Source: an uncultured Paracoccaceae bacterium
GTDB taxonomy: Bacteria > Pseudomonadota > Alphaproteobacteria > Rhodobacterales > Rhodobacteraceae
Assembly (NCBI GenBank): GCA_951812305.1
Contig: CATOSB010000002.1
Location: forward strand, 682,001 to 746,000
Length of the DNA stretch: 64,000 bases
Reading direction: 5' to 3'
Every line of letters begins with the position of its first letter. Positions within the stretch are counted from its first letter, which is position 1. The notes beneath the pieces were generated by a model. It was not told the DNA's origin and made no database searches. It saw only the letters and a list, made by a program, of their open reading frames with translations. The position numbers were made by a program, and so were the translations under genes. Shown here piece by piece: positions 9,130 to 21,134 of the stretch.

Positions 9130-11250
9130 CTAGCCCCCCGCCAGCGTCATCCAGGTCACGAGAAGAACGATCCCGATCACCATCATGAAGGCGTAAGTGA
9201 AGATATAGCCCGATTGCAGCCGCGCCGCCTGTCGGGTGAAGAATGGCACGATCCCCATCGCAATCCCGTTCAGCGCGCCGTCAATGACATTGCCATCACC
9301 GCGTTTCCACAGGAAGCCGCCGATGAGTTTCGCTGGCCGGGTAAAGATCGCGTCGAAGATTTCGTCAAAATACCACTTGTTCAGCAGGAACTGATAAATG
9401 TGGTGCTGGTTCTGCGCCAGACGCCCTGGAATGTCCGGGCGGCGAATGTAGAACAGCCAAGAGAAGAAGAACCCGATCAGCATTGCGATGAAGGGGCTGA
9501 CCTTGACCCATTTCGGGGCGTGATGCGCCTCGTCAAGAACGTGATTATCCGGGTGCGTGTAAACCGCGCCCGATCCGGGCGTCCATCCGACGATCTCATC
9601 GCCATGCCCCTCGTCGCCCTCGGCCGAGTGCGTCTCGGTTTCGTCGTCGGCACCGAGCAAGAGCGTGTCCCCAGTCATCAGCACCGCGTGGTCTTCGCTC
9701 GCCTCGACGTGGTGGTCGGGAACACCGTAGAATTCATTCACCTCGGCATGGGTGCCGAAGAACGGCTTGAACCAGATCATGCCCGCGAACACTGCGCCCA
9801 ACGCCAGCACGCCCAGCGGCACCAACATCGTGGCGGGGCTTTCATGGGCGTGGTCATGGGTGTGCTTGTCGCCCCGCGCCTCGCCAAAGAAGGTCATGAA
9901 GATCAGGCGCCATGAGTAAAAGCTGGTGAACATCGCCGCAATGACCAGAAGCCAGAAGGCATAATTGCCGACACCCGTATGCGCGCCCCACGCGCTTTCG
10001 ATGATTGCGTCTTTGGAAAGGAACCCGGCGAAGCCGATATGGGTAAGCGGGATGCCGACGCCGGTGATGGCCAGCGTGCCGATCATCATCGCCCAAAATG
10101 TATAAGGGATCTTGGCGCGCAGCCCGCCATAGTTCCGCATGTCCTGTTCATGGAGCATCGCATGGATCACGGACCCCGCGCCAAGGAACAACATCGCTTT
10201 GAAGAAGGCGTGCGTAAACAGGTGGAACATCGCGGCGGAATACATGCCGACACCCGCGGCGACGAACATGTAGCCGAGTTGCGAGCAGGTAGAATATGCG
10301 ATCACGCGTTTGATGTCATTCTGCACCAGACCCACGGTCGCCGCGAAGAACGCCGTCGATGCACCTATGAACACCACAAACGCCGTGGCCTCCGGTGCGA
10401 ACTCCATCAGGGGCGACATGCGGCAGACAAGGAAAACCCCCGCCGTCACCATCGTTGCGGCGTGGATCAGGGCGGACACGGGCGTCGGGCCCTCCATCGC
10501 GTCCGGCAGCCATGTGTGCAGGAACAGTTGCGCCGATTTGCCCATCGCGCCGACGAACAACAGGAAAGCCGCCAGATTGGCAGCGTTCCAGTCGCGCCAC
10601 AGGAATGTGACGTCCATGTTCGCCAGTTCCGGCGCCTTCTCGAACACAACATCCAGATCAATCGAATCCGTCAGGAAGAACAGCGCGAATATGCCAAGCG
10701 CAAAGCCCAGATCACCCACCCGGTTGACCACAAACGCCTTGATCGCCGCCGCATTGGCGCTTGGTTTGCGGAAATAAAACCCGATCAGCAGATAGGACGC
10801 GACGCCCACGCCCTCCCAGCCAAAGAACATCTGCACGAGGTTGTCGGACGTGACCAGCGCCAGCATGGCGAAGGTGAAGAAGCTGAGATACGCGAAAAAG
10901 CGCGGCTTATAGCTTTCGCCTTCCCGGAAGTTCTCGTCATGCGCCATATAGCCAAAGCTGTAGAGATGCACCAAAGCCGAAACGGTCGTGATCACGATCA
11001 GCATGATCGCCGTCAGCCGGTCCAGCCGGATCGCCCAATCGGTGGACAGAGACCCGGATTCGATGAACCGCATGATGGTGATCTTCTCGGTCACGCCATC
11101 ATGGCCAAGAAACACCGCCCAACTGAGAATACAGGCGAGGAACAACAGCCCCGTCGAAACCCACTGCGCCGCCTGCTCGCCAATCATCCGCCAGCCGAAT
11201 CCGCAGATCAGCGCGCCCACCAGCGGGGCAAAGAGAATGGTGGTTTCCAT
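9130..11250 (-). CDS. nuoL: NADH-quinone oxidoreductase subunit L
   Basis: This 706-residue distal proton-pumping subunit ends in the long lateral helix that clamps the membrane arm. [36 protein letters not shown] and [14 protein letters not shown] are the conserved channel motifs. Between the antiporter domain and the lateral helix there is a hydrophilic insert (about residues 450-580) rich in His, Asp and Glu (HTHDHAHES, then a run of acidic residues and DEAHH). I believe long inserts here occur in Rhodobacterales NuoL; a role in metal binding is only a guess. Confidence 0.97.
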   Translation of the reverse strand: METTILFAPLVGALICGFGWRMIGEQAAQWVSTGLLFLACILSWAVFLGHDGVTEKITIMRFIESGSLSTDWAIRLDRLTAIMLIVITTVSALVHLYSFGYMAHDENFREGESYKPRFFAYLSFFTFAMLALVTSDNLVQMFFGWEGVGVASYLLIGFYFRKPSANAAAIKAFVVNRVGDLGFALGIFALFFLTDSIDLDVVFEKAPELANMDVTFLWRDWNAANLAAFLLFVGAMGKSAQLFLHTWLPDAMEGPTPVSALIHAATMVTAGVFLVCRMSPLMEFAPEATAFVVFIGASTAFFAATVGLVQNDIKRVIAYSTCSQLGYMFVAAGVGMYSAAMFHLFTHAFFKAMLFLGAGSVIHAMLHEQDMRNYGGLRAKIPYTFWAMMIGTLAITGVGIPLTHIGFAGFLSKDAIIESAWGAHTGVGNYAFWLLVIAAMFTSFYSWRLIFMTFFGEARGDKHTHDHAHESPATMLVPLGVLALGAVFAGMIWFKPFFGTHAEVNEFYGVPDHHVEASEDHAVLMTGDTLLLGADDETETHSAEGDEGHGDEIVGWTPGSGAVYTHPDNHVLDEAHHAPKWVKVSPFIAMLIGFFFSWLFYIRRPDIPGRLAQNQHHIYQFLLNKWYFDEIFDAIFTRPAKLIGGFLWKRGDGNVIDGALNGIAMGIVPFFTRQAARLQSGYIFTYAFMMVIGIVLLVTWMTLAGG

Positions 11251-11256
11251 GTTCTC

Positions 11257-11562
11257 TTACCCCTTCATCACATTGACGTCTTCGACGTCGATGGTGCCGC
11301 GGTTGCGGAAGAAACAGACGAGGATGGCGAGCCCGATGGCGGCCTCTGCCGCCGCCACAGTCAGCACAAACAGCGTAAAGATCTGGCCGACGAGATCACC
11401 GAGGAAGGACGAGAACGCCACGAGGTTGATGTTCACCGCCAACAAGATCAACTCGATGCTCATCAGCAGGATGATGACGTTCTTCCGGTTCAGGAAGATG
11501 CCGAAGATCCCGATGACGAACAGCGCCGCCGCGACCGTCAGGTAATGCTCAAGTCCGACCAT
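11257..11562 (-). CDS. nuoK: NADH-quinone oxidoreductase subunit K
   Basis: This 101-residue, three-helix membrane subunit corresponds to mitochondrial ND4[18 protein letters not shown] carries the helix-2 glutamate of the proton path, and [15 protein letters not shown] carries the second conserved glutamate. It starts [12 protein letters not shown], inside the end of the small upstream ORF, and ends 6 bases before nuoL. Confidence 0.97.
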   Translation of the reverse strand: MVGLEHYLTVAAALFVIGIFGIFLNRKNVIILLMSIELILLAVNINLVAFSSFLGDLVGQIFTLFVLTVAAAEAAIGLAILVCFFRNRGTIDVEDVNVMKG

Positions 11563-11665
11563 TCGTTCCCTCGAACCTCTTCTTTTTCTCTTTCCGCCGC
11601 CGCATGGCGGTGATCACCAACCCAACCAGTGCCAAAAGCGGCAAGAGCGGCGCGAGTATGCCCAT
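11549..11665 (-). CDS. 38-residue membrane microprotein between nuoJ and nuoK
   Basis: This ORF fills the only gap between nuoJ and nuoK. It begins [17 protein letters not shown], a single hydrophobic helix, followed by a highly basic stretch (RRRKEKKKR) and a short tail. Its stop overlaps the nuoK start by 14 bases, as expected for coupled translation. GGGCAGGG precedes the ATG. Rhodobacter-type nuo operons are known for interspersed unidentified ORFs, and this could be one. Function is unknown; it might be a small accessory of the membrane arm. Confidence 0.5.
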   Translation of the reverse strand: MGILAPLLPLLALVGLVITAMRRRKEKKKRFEGTNGRT

Positions 11666-11678
11666 ACCCTGCCCCAAG

Positions 11679-12283
11679 TCAGAGCCCCTGCCCCGGCTTC
11701 ACGTCCTTCACTTCCATCGCCTTGGCCGGATCGCGGTAGATCTGGGCGAGGATGTTCTGGCGTTTGATGCCTGTGCGGTGCCGCATTGTCAGGACGATGG
11801 CGCCGATCATGGCGACCAGCAGGATCAGGCCCGCCAGTTGGAACAGAAGGATGTAGTCGTCATAAAGCAATTCGCCCAGGGCTGCCGTGTTGTGCGTGTC
11901 TGTTGGCGTCACTGCCGCCCGTGCCGCATCGGCACCGTCGGAATAGACCCAATTGCCGAAAACGAGGCCAAGCTGCATCAACAGGATCACGCCGATCAAC
12001 AGGCCGAGTGGCAAATAGCGCGCCATTTCGGCCTTCAGCGCGGCGAAATCGATATCCAGCATCATCACGACGAACAGGAACAACACCGCAACCGCGCCGA
12101 CATAGACGATGATCAACAGCATCGCGACGAACTCCGCGCCGAGCAGCACGAAGAGCCCGGCAGAGGACAGGAATGCCAGGATCAGCCACAGGACCGAATG
12201 CACCGGATTACGGCTCATCACCGTGAGGAGCCCGGCCATCAGGACGATGATCGCGAAGACATAGAAGGTGAAATCGGCAAAAC

Positions 12284-12287
<4 letters not shown>
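11679..12287 (-). CDS. nuoJ: NADH-quinone oxidoreductase subunit J
   Basis: This 202-residue membrane-arm subunit corresponds to mitochondrial ND6 and has five predicted helices. [20 protein letters not shown] and [16 protein letters not shown] (with the conserved third-helix region) are diagnostic. The start overlaps the stop of the upstream CMD-fold gene in an ATGA, which indicates translational coupling. The C-terminal tail is hydrophilic and ends KPGQGL. Confidence 0.97.
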
Positions 12288-13363
<1,076 letters not shown>

Positions 13364-13364
<1 letters not shown>

Positions 13365-14401
13365 CACCCTCCCACAGCCCAGCGGGCATACGCTCCGCCG
13401 AACGCGCCGTATTGTGCGAAGAAGGCCACGATCACCACCCATGCCAGGGACAGGGGCAGGAAGACTTTCCAACCCAGCCGCATCAGCTGGTCATAGCGGT
13501 AGCGCGGCACGATGGCCTTCACCATCGCGAAGAGGAAGAAGAAGAACGCCATCTTCGCGATCAGCCACAGCGGGCTGTCGGGCAGGAACGGCACCGGCGA
13601 CAGCCAGCCGCCGAAGAACAACAGCGAGGTCAGCGCGCACATCAGGAAGATCGCGATATATTCGCCCGCCATGAACAACAGGAACGGCGTGGATGAGTAT
13701 TCCACCTGGTAACCCGCGACCAGTTCCGATTCCGCCTCGGGCAGATCAAACGGCGGGCGGTTGGTCTCGGCCAAGGCGCTGACGAAGAACAGCACCACCA
13801 TCGGCAGATGCGGCAGCCAGTACCAGTTGAACAACCCATAGGCCCCATCCTGCGCCCGCACGATGTCACCGAAGTTCAGCGAACCGGTCGAGATGATGAC
13901 GCCGATGATGATGAACCCGATGGACACCTCGTAGGAAATCATCTGCGCTGCAGAGCGCAACGACCCAAGAAACGGGTATTTCGAATTCGACGCCCAGCCG
14001 CCCATGATCACGCCGTAAACTTCCAAGCTTCCAATGGCGAAGACATACAGCACGGCGACATTAATATCGGCCAGTACCCATGTGTTATTAAACGGAATTA
14101 CTGCCCAGGCGATCATCGCCAGCACGAAGGACAACAAAGGCGCTAGCATGAACACCGCACGGTCCGCGCCCGCCGGGATCACGATCTCTTTCACCACATA
14201 TTTCAGCGCATCCGCCACGGATTGCAGCAGGCCGTAAACCCCAACCACGTTCGGCCCGCGCCTCATCTGGACCGCCGCCCAGATCTTGCGGTCGCCATAG
14301 ACGAGGAACAACAAAGAAATCATCACGAAACCAATGACCAAAAGGCATTGCGCGGCGATGATTATCCCGATGCCAAGACCTGTCTGGAAGAATTCAGCCA
14401 T
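13364..14401 (-). CDS. nuoH: NADH-quinone oxidoreductase subunit H
   Basis: This 345-residue membrane subunit, the ND1 homologue, forms the quinone-access chamber at the junction of the two arms. [14 protein letters not shown], the acidic loop around [24 protein letters not shown] and [15 protein letters not shown] are conserved ND1 motifs. [18 protein letters not shown] closes the protein. About eight helices are predicted. It starts 6 bases downstream of a lipoprotein gene. Confidence 0.97.
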
Positions 14402-14407
14402 GTCGCC

Positions 14408-14812
14408 TCATACCGTCGGTATCCCCGTCTCTCTGCAGTTGGACACGGTCACTTCCGCATCCAGAGTGGCCAGCCCACGCGGCAGCGCGGACGAGATGGT
14501 GTAAACCGCATCTGCCCGCCAAAGGCCAGCCTCTTCGACCACATTTGTGCGCACATGTCGCGCGAAACCATAGCCCCGGATCAACGCATATTGCGCCGCC
14601 GCACAATTGGCATAGTCCGACAAATCATTGTTGCCACGCGCGCCTTCCATTTGCACAAGAAAGCTGACCAGATCACCGGCAAGCAGGCGGGTTTCTATCC
14701 CTTTGTAAACTGGCGAGAAATCGCCGCGCTGAACCTGCGGCTCTTCCGTACAACCGGTTAGGGTTAACAGGCTCAGCGCGGCCAAACCGAAGGATATTAT
14801 CCGCACATCCAA
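14408..14812 (-). CDS. Predicted lipoprotein between nuoG and nuoH
   Basis: This 134-residue protein has a signal peptide and the lipobox LTLTGC, with lipidation expected at Cys21 and export to the periplasmic face. The mature part has no recognised domain. It contains three further cysteines (in ANCAAAQY and VSNCRETG plus the anchor), which could form a disulfide. It is 3 bases downstream of nuoG and 6 upstream of nuoH. It may be a periplasmic accessory of complex I, but this rests on position only. Confidence 0.7.
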   Translation of the reverse strand: MDVRIISFGLAALSLLTLTGCTEEPQVQRGDFSPVYKGIETRLLAGDLVSFLVQMEGARGNNDLSDYANCAAAQYALIRGYGFARHVRTNVVEEAGLWRADAVYTISSALPRGLATLDAEVTVSNCRETGIPTV

Positions 14813-14815
14813 GGT

Positions 14816-16831
14816 TTATTCCGCCGCGATCGCCGTTTCCGCCCGCGCACGGGCATTGGCGGACAGTTCCGCCATCAGGCTGGAGGCGCGCGCAATCGGG
14901 TTGGTCAGATAGAAATCCGCAATTGCGTTTTTGAGCGCCCCGTTGCCAAGTTTGCCGGGGATTTCAGCGTTCCATTCGTTTTCCGGCACCTGATCGATCT
15001 TTGCCATCAGCGGGATATCCGACACGATTTGCTGGCGTAGCTGAGGCAGACTGTCCCAGGGTTGTGTCGCATCAATCTCGGCGCTCAATGCCCGCAGGAT
15101 CGCCCAGTTTTCTTTGGCCTCGCCCGGCGGGATACTTGCCCGTAGCGCCAGTTGCGGGCGGCCTTCGGTGTTGACGAACAGACCCTGTTCCTCGGTATAG
15201 GCCGCGCCGGGCAGGATGATATCGGCGCGGTGTGCGCCCCGATCACCATGGCTGCCTTGATAGATCACAGTTGCGCCTTGCGCGATATCGATCTCATCGG
15301 CGCCAAGGTTATAAATCACATCTGCCTTCAAAGCCTCCGCCACACCTCCGTCCATCGTGCAACCTGCATCCATCGCGCCAACCCGGCCCGCTGCGCTGTG
15401 AAGCACCAACAACTTGGCATCACCTTTTTCACACATCGCCTGAACATAGGCCAAAACCGCAGCCCCATCGGTTCCCTGCAGCGCACCCTGCCCCAGCACG
15501 ACAATTGGATTCTTGCCTTTAACGTGATCGGTCGTCGACATCGCCTGTTCCAATGCCGCGCGATCAGAGCCGATGTGGTGATAATCAAATGACAGGTCGA
15601 CCGGCTCACCAATCAGCGACACAAACGCACCGTTGATCCAAGCCTGACGAATGCGCGCGTTCAGAACCGGCGCCTCATCGCGCGGGTTAGATCCGATGAT
15701 CAAAACGGTGCCGGCGTCGTCGATATCTTCGATCTTCGCAGTGCCGACATATCCCGACCGGTTGCCTGCCGGCAGCGCCGCGCCATCGGTGCGGCATTCG
15801 ACAGATCCGCCCTGCCCCTCAACAAGCTGCTTTAGTGCAAACGCAGCCTCGACCGGGGCCAGATCGCCAACAAGGCCAGCGAGTTTCGACGCGCCTTTGA
15901 TCGCCTCAGCGGCTTTGCCCAGCGCTTCCGGCCATGTTGCCGCCCGCAGTTTGCCGTTCTCGCGCACATAGGGTTTGTCCAGCCGCTGTCGCCGCAGCCC
16001 GTCCCAGACAAACCGCGTCTTGTCGGAAATCCATTCCTCGTTCACGCCGTCATGATTGCGCGGCAGGAACCGCATGACTTCGCGGCCCTTACAGTCGACC
16101 CTTATGTTCGACCCCAACGCATCCATCACGTCGATCGATTCCGTTTTCGTCAACTCCCAAGGCCGCGCGGTGAAGGCGTAAGGCTTCGATGTCAGCGCGC
16201 CAACCGGGCACAGGTCGATGATATTGCCCTGCAGATTGGAATCGAGCGTCGCACCCAGATAGGACGTGATCTCGGCATCTTCGCCGCGGCCCGTCTGGCC
16301 CATCTGCGTGATGCCGGCAACCTCGGACGTAAACCGCACGCAGCGCGTGCAGGAAATGCAGCGCGTCATGTGGGTTTCGACAAGCGGCCCGAGATCCAGA
16401 TCGTCAGTGGCGCGTTTCGGTTCACGATAACGGCTGAAATCGACACCATAGGCCATCGCCTGATCCTGCAGATCGCACTCACCGCCCTGATCGCAGATCG
16501 GGCAATCCAGCGGGTGGTTGATGAGCAGAAACTCCATCACCCCTTCGCGCGCCTTTTTCACCATCGGCGAGTTGGTCTTCACCACCGGGGGCTGGCCTTC
16601 TGGCCCCGGGCGCAGATCCTTCACTTGCATCGCACAAGACGCCGCAGGTTTCGGCGGCCCGCCCACAACCTCGACCAAACACATGCGGCAATTGCCGGCA
16701 ATCGACAGCCGTTCGTGATAGCAGAAACGCGGCACCTCGATCCCGGCCTGTTCGCAAGCCTGGATCAGGGTCAGACGCCCATCAACCTCAACCTCGTTGT
16801 CATCGATGATGATCTTGCGCAAATCGCTCAT
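14816..16831 (-). CDS. nuoG: NADH-quinone oxidoreductase subunit G
   Basis: This 671-residue iron-sulfur subunit of the NADH module carries an N-terminal [2Fe-2S] site ([19 protein letters not shown]), the [15 protein letters not shown] region and a ferredoxin-like [10 protein letters not shown] motif. The remainder is a degenerate molybdopterin-oxidoreductase domain. The start is [10 protein letters not shown] at 16831, preceded by GAGG. The open frame runs further upstream but that extension is non-conserved and basic. Length agrees with alphaproteobacterial NuoG, shorter than the E. coli protein. Confidence 0.95.
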   Translation of the reverse strand: MSDLRKIIIDDNEVEVDGRLTLIQACEQAGIEVPRFCYHERLSIAGNCRMCLVEVVGGPPKPAASCAMQVKDLRPGPEGQPPVVKTNSPMVKKAREGVMEFLLINHPLDCPICDQGGECDLQDQAMAYGVDFSRYREPKRATDDLDLGPLVETHMTRCISCTRCVRFTSEVAGITQMGQTGRGEDAEITSYLGATLDSNLQGNIIDLCPVGALTSKPYAFTARPWELTKTESIDVMDALGSNIRVDCKGREVMRFLPRNHDGVNEEWISDKTRFVWDGLRRQRLDKPYVRENGKLRAATWPEALGKAAEAIKGASKLAGLVGDLAPVEAAFALKQLVEGQGGSVECRTDGAALPAGNRSGYVGTAKIEDIDDAGTVLIIGSNPRDEAPVLNARIRQAWINGAFVSLIGEPVDLSFDYHHIGSDRAALEQAMSTTDHVKGKNPIVVLGQGALQGTDGAAVLAYVQAMCEKGDAKLLVLHSAAGRVGAMDAGCTMDGGVAEALKADVIYNLGADEIDIAQGATVIYQGSHGDRGAHRADIILPGAAYTEEQGLFVNTEGRPQLALRASIPPGEAKENWAILRALSAEIDATQPWDSLPQLRQQIVSDIPLMAKIDQVPENEWNAEIPGKLGNGALKNAIADFYLTNPIARASSLMAELSANARARAETAIAAE

Positions 16832-16877
16832 GTCGGGCCTCTGATTTCGGCAGTAACAGCGTTTGCGGTGTATTCTC

Positions 16878-17285
16878 TTAATTTGCCCGTAAAAGCCAGC
16901 CCGTAAGGCTATTTTTCTCGATTTCTTCGTGTCCAAGGCGGCAATAACTTTCCACATCACCCTTGGTCACGCCGTTCTCGGCCAGATAGATATCCCGCAT
17001 CCCCTTCAGCTTGGCCTTGGCGTCGGGGTTTTCGCGCATCTCATTGATCTGTGATTTTGTGTAACCGATGCGGACGGCGTAATCTTCCAGTTCATTCGCC
17101 TTGCGCAACACGCGGATAAACCGTGCAGAGATTGTCGGACAGTTTTTGCGAATTTCATCACCCACGGCGGCGGCCAGAAATTCTGATTTGACCCGCGCAT
17201 TGTCTTCCAGCGGTGGCAGTGCGCGCAAGCTGGTCGCGGCCGTAGCGACAAAAACCGCCACAGTTAGCAGCATAATTGCCTTCAT
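16878..17285 (-). CDS. DUF5333-type periplasmic protein
   Basis: This 135-residue protein begins with a signal peptide ([19 protein letters not shown]). The mature sequence [20 protein letters not shown] and the pattern [20 protein letters not shown] resemble a family restricted to Rhodobacterales, DUF5333. It has two cysteines, at KNC and YCR. It sits between the DUF3291 gene and nuoG. Its function is unknown; the complex I neighbourhood is the only clue. Confidence 0.7.
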   Translation of the reverse strand: MKAIMLLTVAVFVATAATSLRALPPLEDNARVKSEFLAAAVGDEIRKNCPTISARFIRVLRKANELEDYAVRIGYTKSQINEMRENPDAKAKLKGMRDIYLAENGVTKGDVESYCRLGHEEIEKNSLTGWLLRAN

Positions 17286-17358
17286 TACCTGATACCTTCG
17301 AATTGTTGGTCGCGAGCCAAGGTTGATAAAGCCACGCGAGGCGCCAAATACAAGGGTT

Positions 17359-17847
17359 TCAAACGCTTAAAGCTTCCCCCTCGGCCAATTTTCGCGCAAA
17401 TCCCCAGCCAAAGGCGTATTCGCTCTCGCCATGTTTCAACATGTAATCGGCCCGCTCCACCGCTTCGGAGATGCTTGGCTGATGCCCAACCGGCACCCAC
17501 CAGAATACGGCATAGGGTTTCTCGTGGTTCAAAAACCATTCGCCGCGTTTTTCATAGAACCGTTTGTGGATGGTCTTGAAGGCAAACCCCTCCAAAGCGG
17601 CCAGATTTTCCCAGACCGAAAGCGTCGTTGTAAACCGGTGCGCCCTTTTGAAGATACCCGGGTGCTTTAGCTTCGCCAGTTCTGAACGATCGTTCAGATG
17701 TCGCCAGACAAAACCCGGATAACGTTCAGCCAGCCGGTTGATCCGCGCGACATTGTTGATGAATTCCGCGACTCGCGGATCGTTGTGGTCGTATCGAAGG
17801 CTGGCCCAGTTGAACTGGGCCAGATAATGCCCCTCGGGCTGGATCAA
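17359..17847 (-). CDS. DUF3291 domain protein
   Basis: This 162-residue protein matches DUF3291, a dimeric ferredoxin-like fold related to monooxygenase-type domains. Conserved features are HYLAQFNWASLRY near the N terminus, FTTTLSVWENLAAL in the middle and FWWVPVGHQPSISEA near the C terminus. The likely start is a TTG at 17847 that overlaps the stop of the MAPEG gene (TTGA), consistent with coupling. No catalytic residues are known for this family. Its nuo context is unusual and probably accessory. Confidence 0.7.
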   Translation of the reverse strand: MIQPEGHYLAQFNWASLRYDHNDPRVAEFINNVARINRLAERYPGFVWRHLNDRSELAKLKHPGIFKRAHRFTTTLSVWENLAALEGFAFKTIHKRFYEKRGEWFLNHEKPYAVFWWVPVGHQPSISEAVERADYMLKHGESEYAFGWGFARKLAEGEALSV

Positions 17848-18260
17848 AAGACCGCAACGACAGCGAATACTGCGATTGCCAGGATCAGCGCCCAGTGAAA
17901 GACGAAGATCATGGTGCGGATCCCTTGGGTCGCTTTACCCATCGCTTTGATATGGACCAGAACCATGACAATCCGAGCCAGCACCGCAATCGTCGCCAAC
18001 CAGTTGACCCAGAACGGCGAGGCACCGGCCAGCATCGCAATCACAACCGCCGCAACAAGCACACTGAGGTTTGCGATCGAGTTCTCATAGGCCCGGTGCA
18101 TCCGGTAAAGCTTGTTGTCGTAATCCTCCGGCGGGGTCGCGCCCGGTACCATCCCGGCATTGGCTTTTCCTGCGCCGACAACCGCGCTCAGCAACTGCAC
18201 CACCAATATCCAGATCGCAATTGCCACAATTGCGTGGCCGTATTCCGCGAATTGTTCCAT
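17844..18260 (-). CDS. MAPEG-family membrane protein
   Basis: This 138-residue, four-helix protein resembles the MAPEG family (membrane-associated proteins in eicosanoid and glutathione metabolism). The loop after helix 1 and the RMHRAYENSIANLSVLVAA motif, with the conserved Arg and Glu-Asn, are the family signature. Bacterial members are often small-molecule transferases of unknown substrate. It is followed directly by the DUF3291 gene, and the two appear to be one translational unit within the nuo operon. Confidence 0.75.
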   Translation of the reverse strand: MEQFAEYGHAIVAIAIWILVVQLLSAVVGAGKANAGMVPGATPPEDYDNKLYRMHRAYENSIANLSVLVAAVVIAMLAGASPFWVNWLATIAVLARIVMVLVHIKAMGKATQGIRTMIFVFHWALILAIAVFAVVAVF

Positions 18261-18284
18261 AGTCCCCTCCCCGATTTCTTGGTT

Positions 18285-18662
18285 TTATCGCTGCGAACAG
18301 CGACCGCTTAACGTCACGCTGTTACCGTCGACCGGCAATTGCTCTACCGGTGTGTCCGGTCCAATGGTCCACTCAATATCCGACCCGCCGAATGTCAGAA
18401 TGCAATAGCGCGTCGCCTCGTATACCGCCGCTTCAACCGCAGCGTCGGGGTTAGAGGCGAATGGATTGGCCGTCACCATAATAAGGCGTTTGTCGCCGCG
18501 TTCCGTCCGCGCCCGCGCACGATACGTCACGCCATCAACCTCAATTCTCGCCTTTTTCTTCCCGCCCTGGCCGATTCCGATGGCACCGGTCGCGTTGCGA
18601 ACGACCCCGCAGGAGGAAACGCCAAATGTGGCAATGAGCAGCAGAAGCACGATGCGTTTCAT
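18285..18662 (-). CDS. Predicted lipoprotein downstream of nuoF
   Basis: This 125-residue protein has a signal peptide and the lipobox GVSSC (lipidation at Cys18). The mature part is basic at first (GGKKKARIEVDGVTYRARAR) and contains two more cysteines (RYCIL and GRCSQR) that could pair. No family is recognised. It starts 3 bases after nuoF ends, so it is almost certainly cotranscribed. Confidence 0.65.
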   Translation of the reverse strand: MKRIVLLLLIATFGVSSCGVVRNATGAIGIGQGGKKKARIEVDGVTYRARARTERGDKRLIMVTANPFASNPDAAVEAAVYEATRYCILTFGGSDIEWTIGPDTPVEQLPVDGNSVTLSGRCSQR

Positions 18663-18665
18663 GTT

Positions 18666-19964
18666 CTACTCCGCCGCCACAGCTGTCATCCGGCCCGTTC
18701 GCTTCGAGGCAATTCTGTCTTCGATTTCATCACGGAAATGCCGGATCAGCCCCTGAATGGGCCAGGCCGCCGCGTCGCCCAGCGCACAGATTGTGTGGCC
18801 CTCGACCTGCTTAGTGACGTCCAGCAGCATGTCGATCTCTTCAACCTCCGCCTCGCCCTTCACCAGCCGGTCCATCACCCGCATCATCCAGCCGGTGCCT
18901 TCCCGACACGGCGTACACTGGCCACAGCTTTCATGCTTATAAAACGCCGCCAGCCGCCAGATCGCTTTGATGATGTCCGTACTCTGATCCATCACGATCA
19001 CCGCCGCCGTGCCCAAACCTGACTTGTTCTGCTGCAACCAGTCGAAATCCATAATGCAGTCTTCTTTCATCACCTTGCCCGGCAGGCATGGCACCGAGGA
19101 TCCACCCGGAATGACCGCTTTCAGGTTTTCCCAACCGCCGCGAATGCCGCCGCAGTGACGCTCGATCAGCTCCTCGAAGGAAATCGACATCGCCTCTTCG
19201 ACGACGCAAGGGTTGTTGACATGGCCAGAGATCGCAAAAACCTTTGTACCGGAATTCCTCTCGCGTCCAAAGCCTTTGAACCATTCTCCGCCACGGCGCA
19301 GTATCGTCGGCACGACCGCGATGCTTTCAACGTTGTTCACTGTCGTCGGGCAGCCATAAAGCCCCGCGCCCGCCGGGAACGGCGGCTTCATGCGCGGCAT
19401 TCCCTTTTTACCTTCAAGGCTTTCCAAAAGCGCGGTTTCCTCGCCACAGATGTAGGCGCCCGCGCCATGATGCAGGTAGATGTCGAAATCCCAGCCTGAT
19501 TTCGCGGCGTTCTTGCCGACCAGACCTGTATCATACGCCTCGTCAATCGCCGCCTGCAGCGCCTCGCGCTCGCGGATATATTCACCACGGATATAGATGT
19601 AACAGGCGTGCGCCCCCATCGCGAATGACGCAATCAGGCACCCCTCGATCAGCGTATGCGGATCATGGCGCATGATCTCGCGGTCTTTGCAGGTGCCGGG
19701 TTCGGATTCATCGGCATTGACCACGAGGTAAGCCGGTCGCCCGTCGCTTTCCTTGGGCATAAACGACCACTTCAAACCAGTTGGAAAACCCGCTCCACCA
19801 CGCCCGCGCAGGCCGGAATTTTTCACTTCGTCGACGATCCAGTCGCGCCCTTTTTTGATCAGACCCGCCGTACCATCCCAATGTCCACGCTGTTTAGCGC
19901 CAGCCAGCGTCCGGTCATGCATCCCGTAAAGGTTGGTGAATATACGGTCGCTGTCTTTGAGCAT
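18666..19964 (-). CDS. nuoF: NADH-quinone oxidoreductase subunit F
   Basis: This 432-residue subunit carries the NADH site, FMN and [4Fe-4S] cluster N3. [16 protein letters not shown] is the NADH/FMN glycine motif. [19 protein letters not shown] lines the FMN pocket. [13 protein letters not shown] plus a later Cys ([13 protein letters not shown]) bind the cluster. The start is [14 protein letters not shown] at 19964, with GGGAGAG upstream; the 12 extra residues of the longer ORF are not conserved. Confidence 0.97.
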   Translation of the reverse strand: MLKDSDRIFTNLYGMHDRTLAGAKQRGHWDGTAGLIKKGRDWIVDEVKNSGLRGRGGAGFPTGLKWSFMPKESDGRPAYLVVNADESEPGTCKDREIMRHDPHTLIEGCLIASFAMGAHACYIYIRGEYIREREALQAAIDEAYDTGLVGKNAAKSGWDFDIYLHHGAGAYICGEETALLESLEGKKGMPRMKPPFPAGAGLYGCPTTVNNVESIAVVPTILRRGGEWFKGFGRERNSGTKVFAISGHVNNPCVVEEAMSISFEELIERHCGGIRGGWENLKAVIPGGSSVPCLPGKVMKEDCIMDFDWLQQNKSGLGTAAVIVMDQSTDIIKAIWRLAAFYKHESCGQCTPCREGTGWMMRVMDRLVKGEAEVEEIDMLLDVTKQVEGHTICALGDAAAWPIQGLIRHFRDEIEDRIASKRTGRMTAVAAE

Positions 19965-19981
19965 CGATGCTCTCCCAAAAC

Positions 19982-20200
19982 TTACCGGCGCTTGCGCCAA
20001 ATCTGCAAGCCGACGACAAGCGCCCAGAAAAGCGCCGCCAATGCTGCCATGTCAAACAGGAATGCGAAGCGGGGATCAAGCCCTATTGCGCGCCCGATGA
20101 AAAGCGACGCGATCCACAAAACCAGCGTCCCGGCAATAACAAGCGCGACAAGTCGACCTTGCCGCGCCAGTTGTTTTTCTTTCTCTGACGTCACCGTCAT
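19982..20200 (-). CDS. DUF5337-type two-helix membrane protein
   Basis: This 72-residue protein has a charged N terminus ([13 protein letters not shown]) and two transmembrane helices: [19 protein letters not shown], then [20 protein letters not shown]. It closes with a basic tail (QIWRKRR). It resembles the Rhodobacterales family DUF5337, which I recall as usually adjacent to nuoF. Function is unknown. It lies 17 bases before nuoF. Confidence 0.65.
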   Translation of the reverse strand: MTVTSEKEKQLARQGRLVALVIAGTLVLWIASLFIGRAIGLDPRFAFLFDMAALAALFWALVVGLQIWRKRR

Positions 20201-20223
20201 TTACATCCTCTTGGACACGCGGA

Positions 20224-21093
20224 TCAGTATTTAGCCTTCTTCGAAAACTCTGTCTGACCGCCCTTGGCAAGCGTTTTGGCCTGACTGACCCAATCGTCGC
20301 GCTCGATCCGGCCCTTGAACTTCAAACGGTCATCGACCCAGGCGATTTCTTTCTTCTTCCAGGTCGATACCTGATCGAATTTATAGATGCCCATTTCGTT
20401 CAGCGTCTTTTCAAGCCCGGGCCCAACGCCTTTGATCATTTTCAGATCATCGGGGTCTTTTGGCGCCTTGGTGTAAAGTTTCGGTTTACCGTCAGAGGCA
20501 CCGCTGCTTTTCGGCTTGGCTTTGGAACCTGATCCGCTGCCGCTGGCTTTTGCACCGCCTGTTGCACCCGCTGCTTTCGAGCTGCTTGCGGATCCGGCCT
20601 TCGCCTTTGCGCCACCGCCTGCGCCAGAAGACTTGGCCTTCGCGCTGCCACCGGATTTGGAGGATTTGGCTCCCGTGGATGCCCCCGCCGTTTTGGCACT
20701 TTTCGTGCCGCCAGATGCCTTGTCGTCGCCGGTTCCTCCGTCGGCCGCTCTCCCATTGCCAACAGACACGCCGCCTGCCTTGGCTTCCGCCGATGTCGTG
20801 GCAGAACCCGCACTACTCGCCGCTGCACTAGATGCACCAGAGCCGACATCCGTTGACGCCGAAGATGCTGACCCGCCTGCCGACGCGGCACCAGAACCCG
20901 CACCGTCATCTTCGCCGCCGAAATTAAGCCAAAGGATCAAAAACGTGATGACCCCGACGATGATGCCCCAAAGCAGCGCGCCGCCAAATCCAAAACTAAG
21001 CGCCAGCCAGAATAGCAAAAGCGCAATGACGCCGACAATGGCCGAGATCGTAAGGATCTTCTCCATCGACCAACCTGTACCCGAGGTGGACAT
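20224..21093 (-). CDS. Membrane protein with low-complexity linker and a NuoE-like helix-hairpin-helix tail
   Basis: This 289-residue protein has three parts. Residues 10-57 form two transmembrane helices. Residues 60-205 are a low-complexity Ala/Ser/Gly/Lys linker. The last 75 residues form a globular domain with the helix-hairpin-helix core MIKGVGPGLEKTLNEMGIYK and the ending TEFSKKAKY. That last domain is clearly paralogous to the tail of NuoE, the gene just upstream ([20 protein letters not shown] and TEFSKRAKY). Such domains bind DNA in some proteins and mediate protein contacts in others. AGGGAG precedes the ATG. A membrane-tethered partner of complex I is plausible. Confidence 0.75.
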   Translation of the reverse strand: MSTSGTGWSMEKILTISAIVGVIALLLFWLALSFGFGGALLWGIIVGVITFLILWLNFGGEDDGAGSGAASAGGSASSASTDVGSGASSAAASSAGSATTSAEAKAGGVSVGNGRAADGGTGDDKASGGTKSAKTAGASTGAKSSKSGGSAKAKSSGAGGGAKAKAGSASSSKAAGATGGAKASGSGSGSKAKPKSSGASDGKPKLYTKAPKDPDDLKMIKGVGPGLEKTLNEMGIYKFDQVSTWKKKEIAWVDDRLKFKGRIERDDWVSQAKTLAKGGQTEFSKKAKY

Positions 21094-21134
21094 GATACTT
21101 CTCCCTGTGTTCCGCCGTTGGCTTATCTCTAAAT

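Noticed and set aside
9979..11613. 544-codon open frame on the plus strand opposite nuoL and nuoK
   Set aside because: Its product is His/Arg/Gln-rich with no domain and mirrors the strongly supported nuo genes; it is an antisense shadow in GC-rich DNA.
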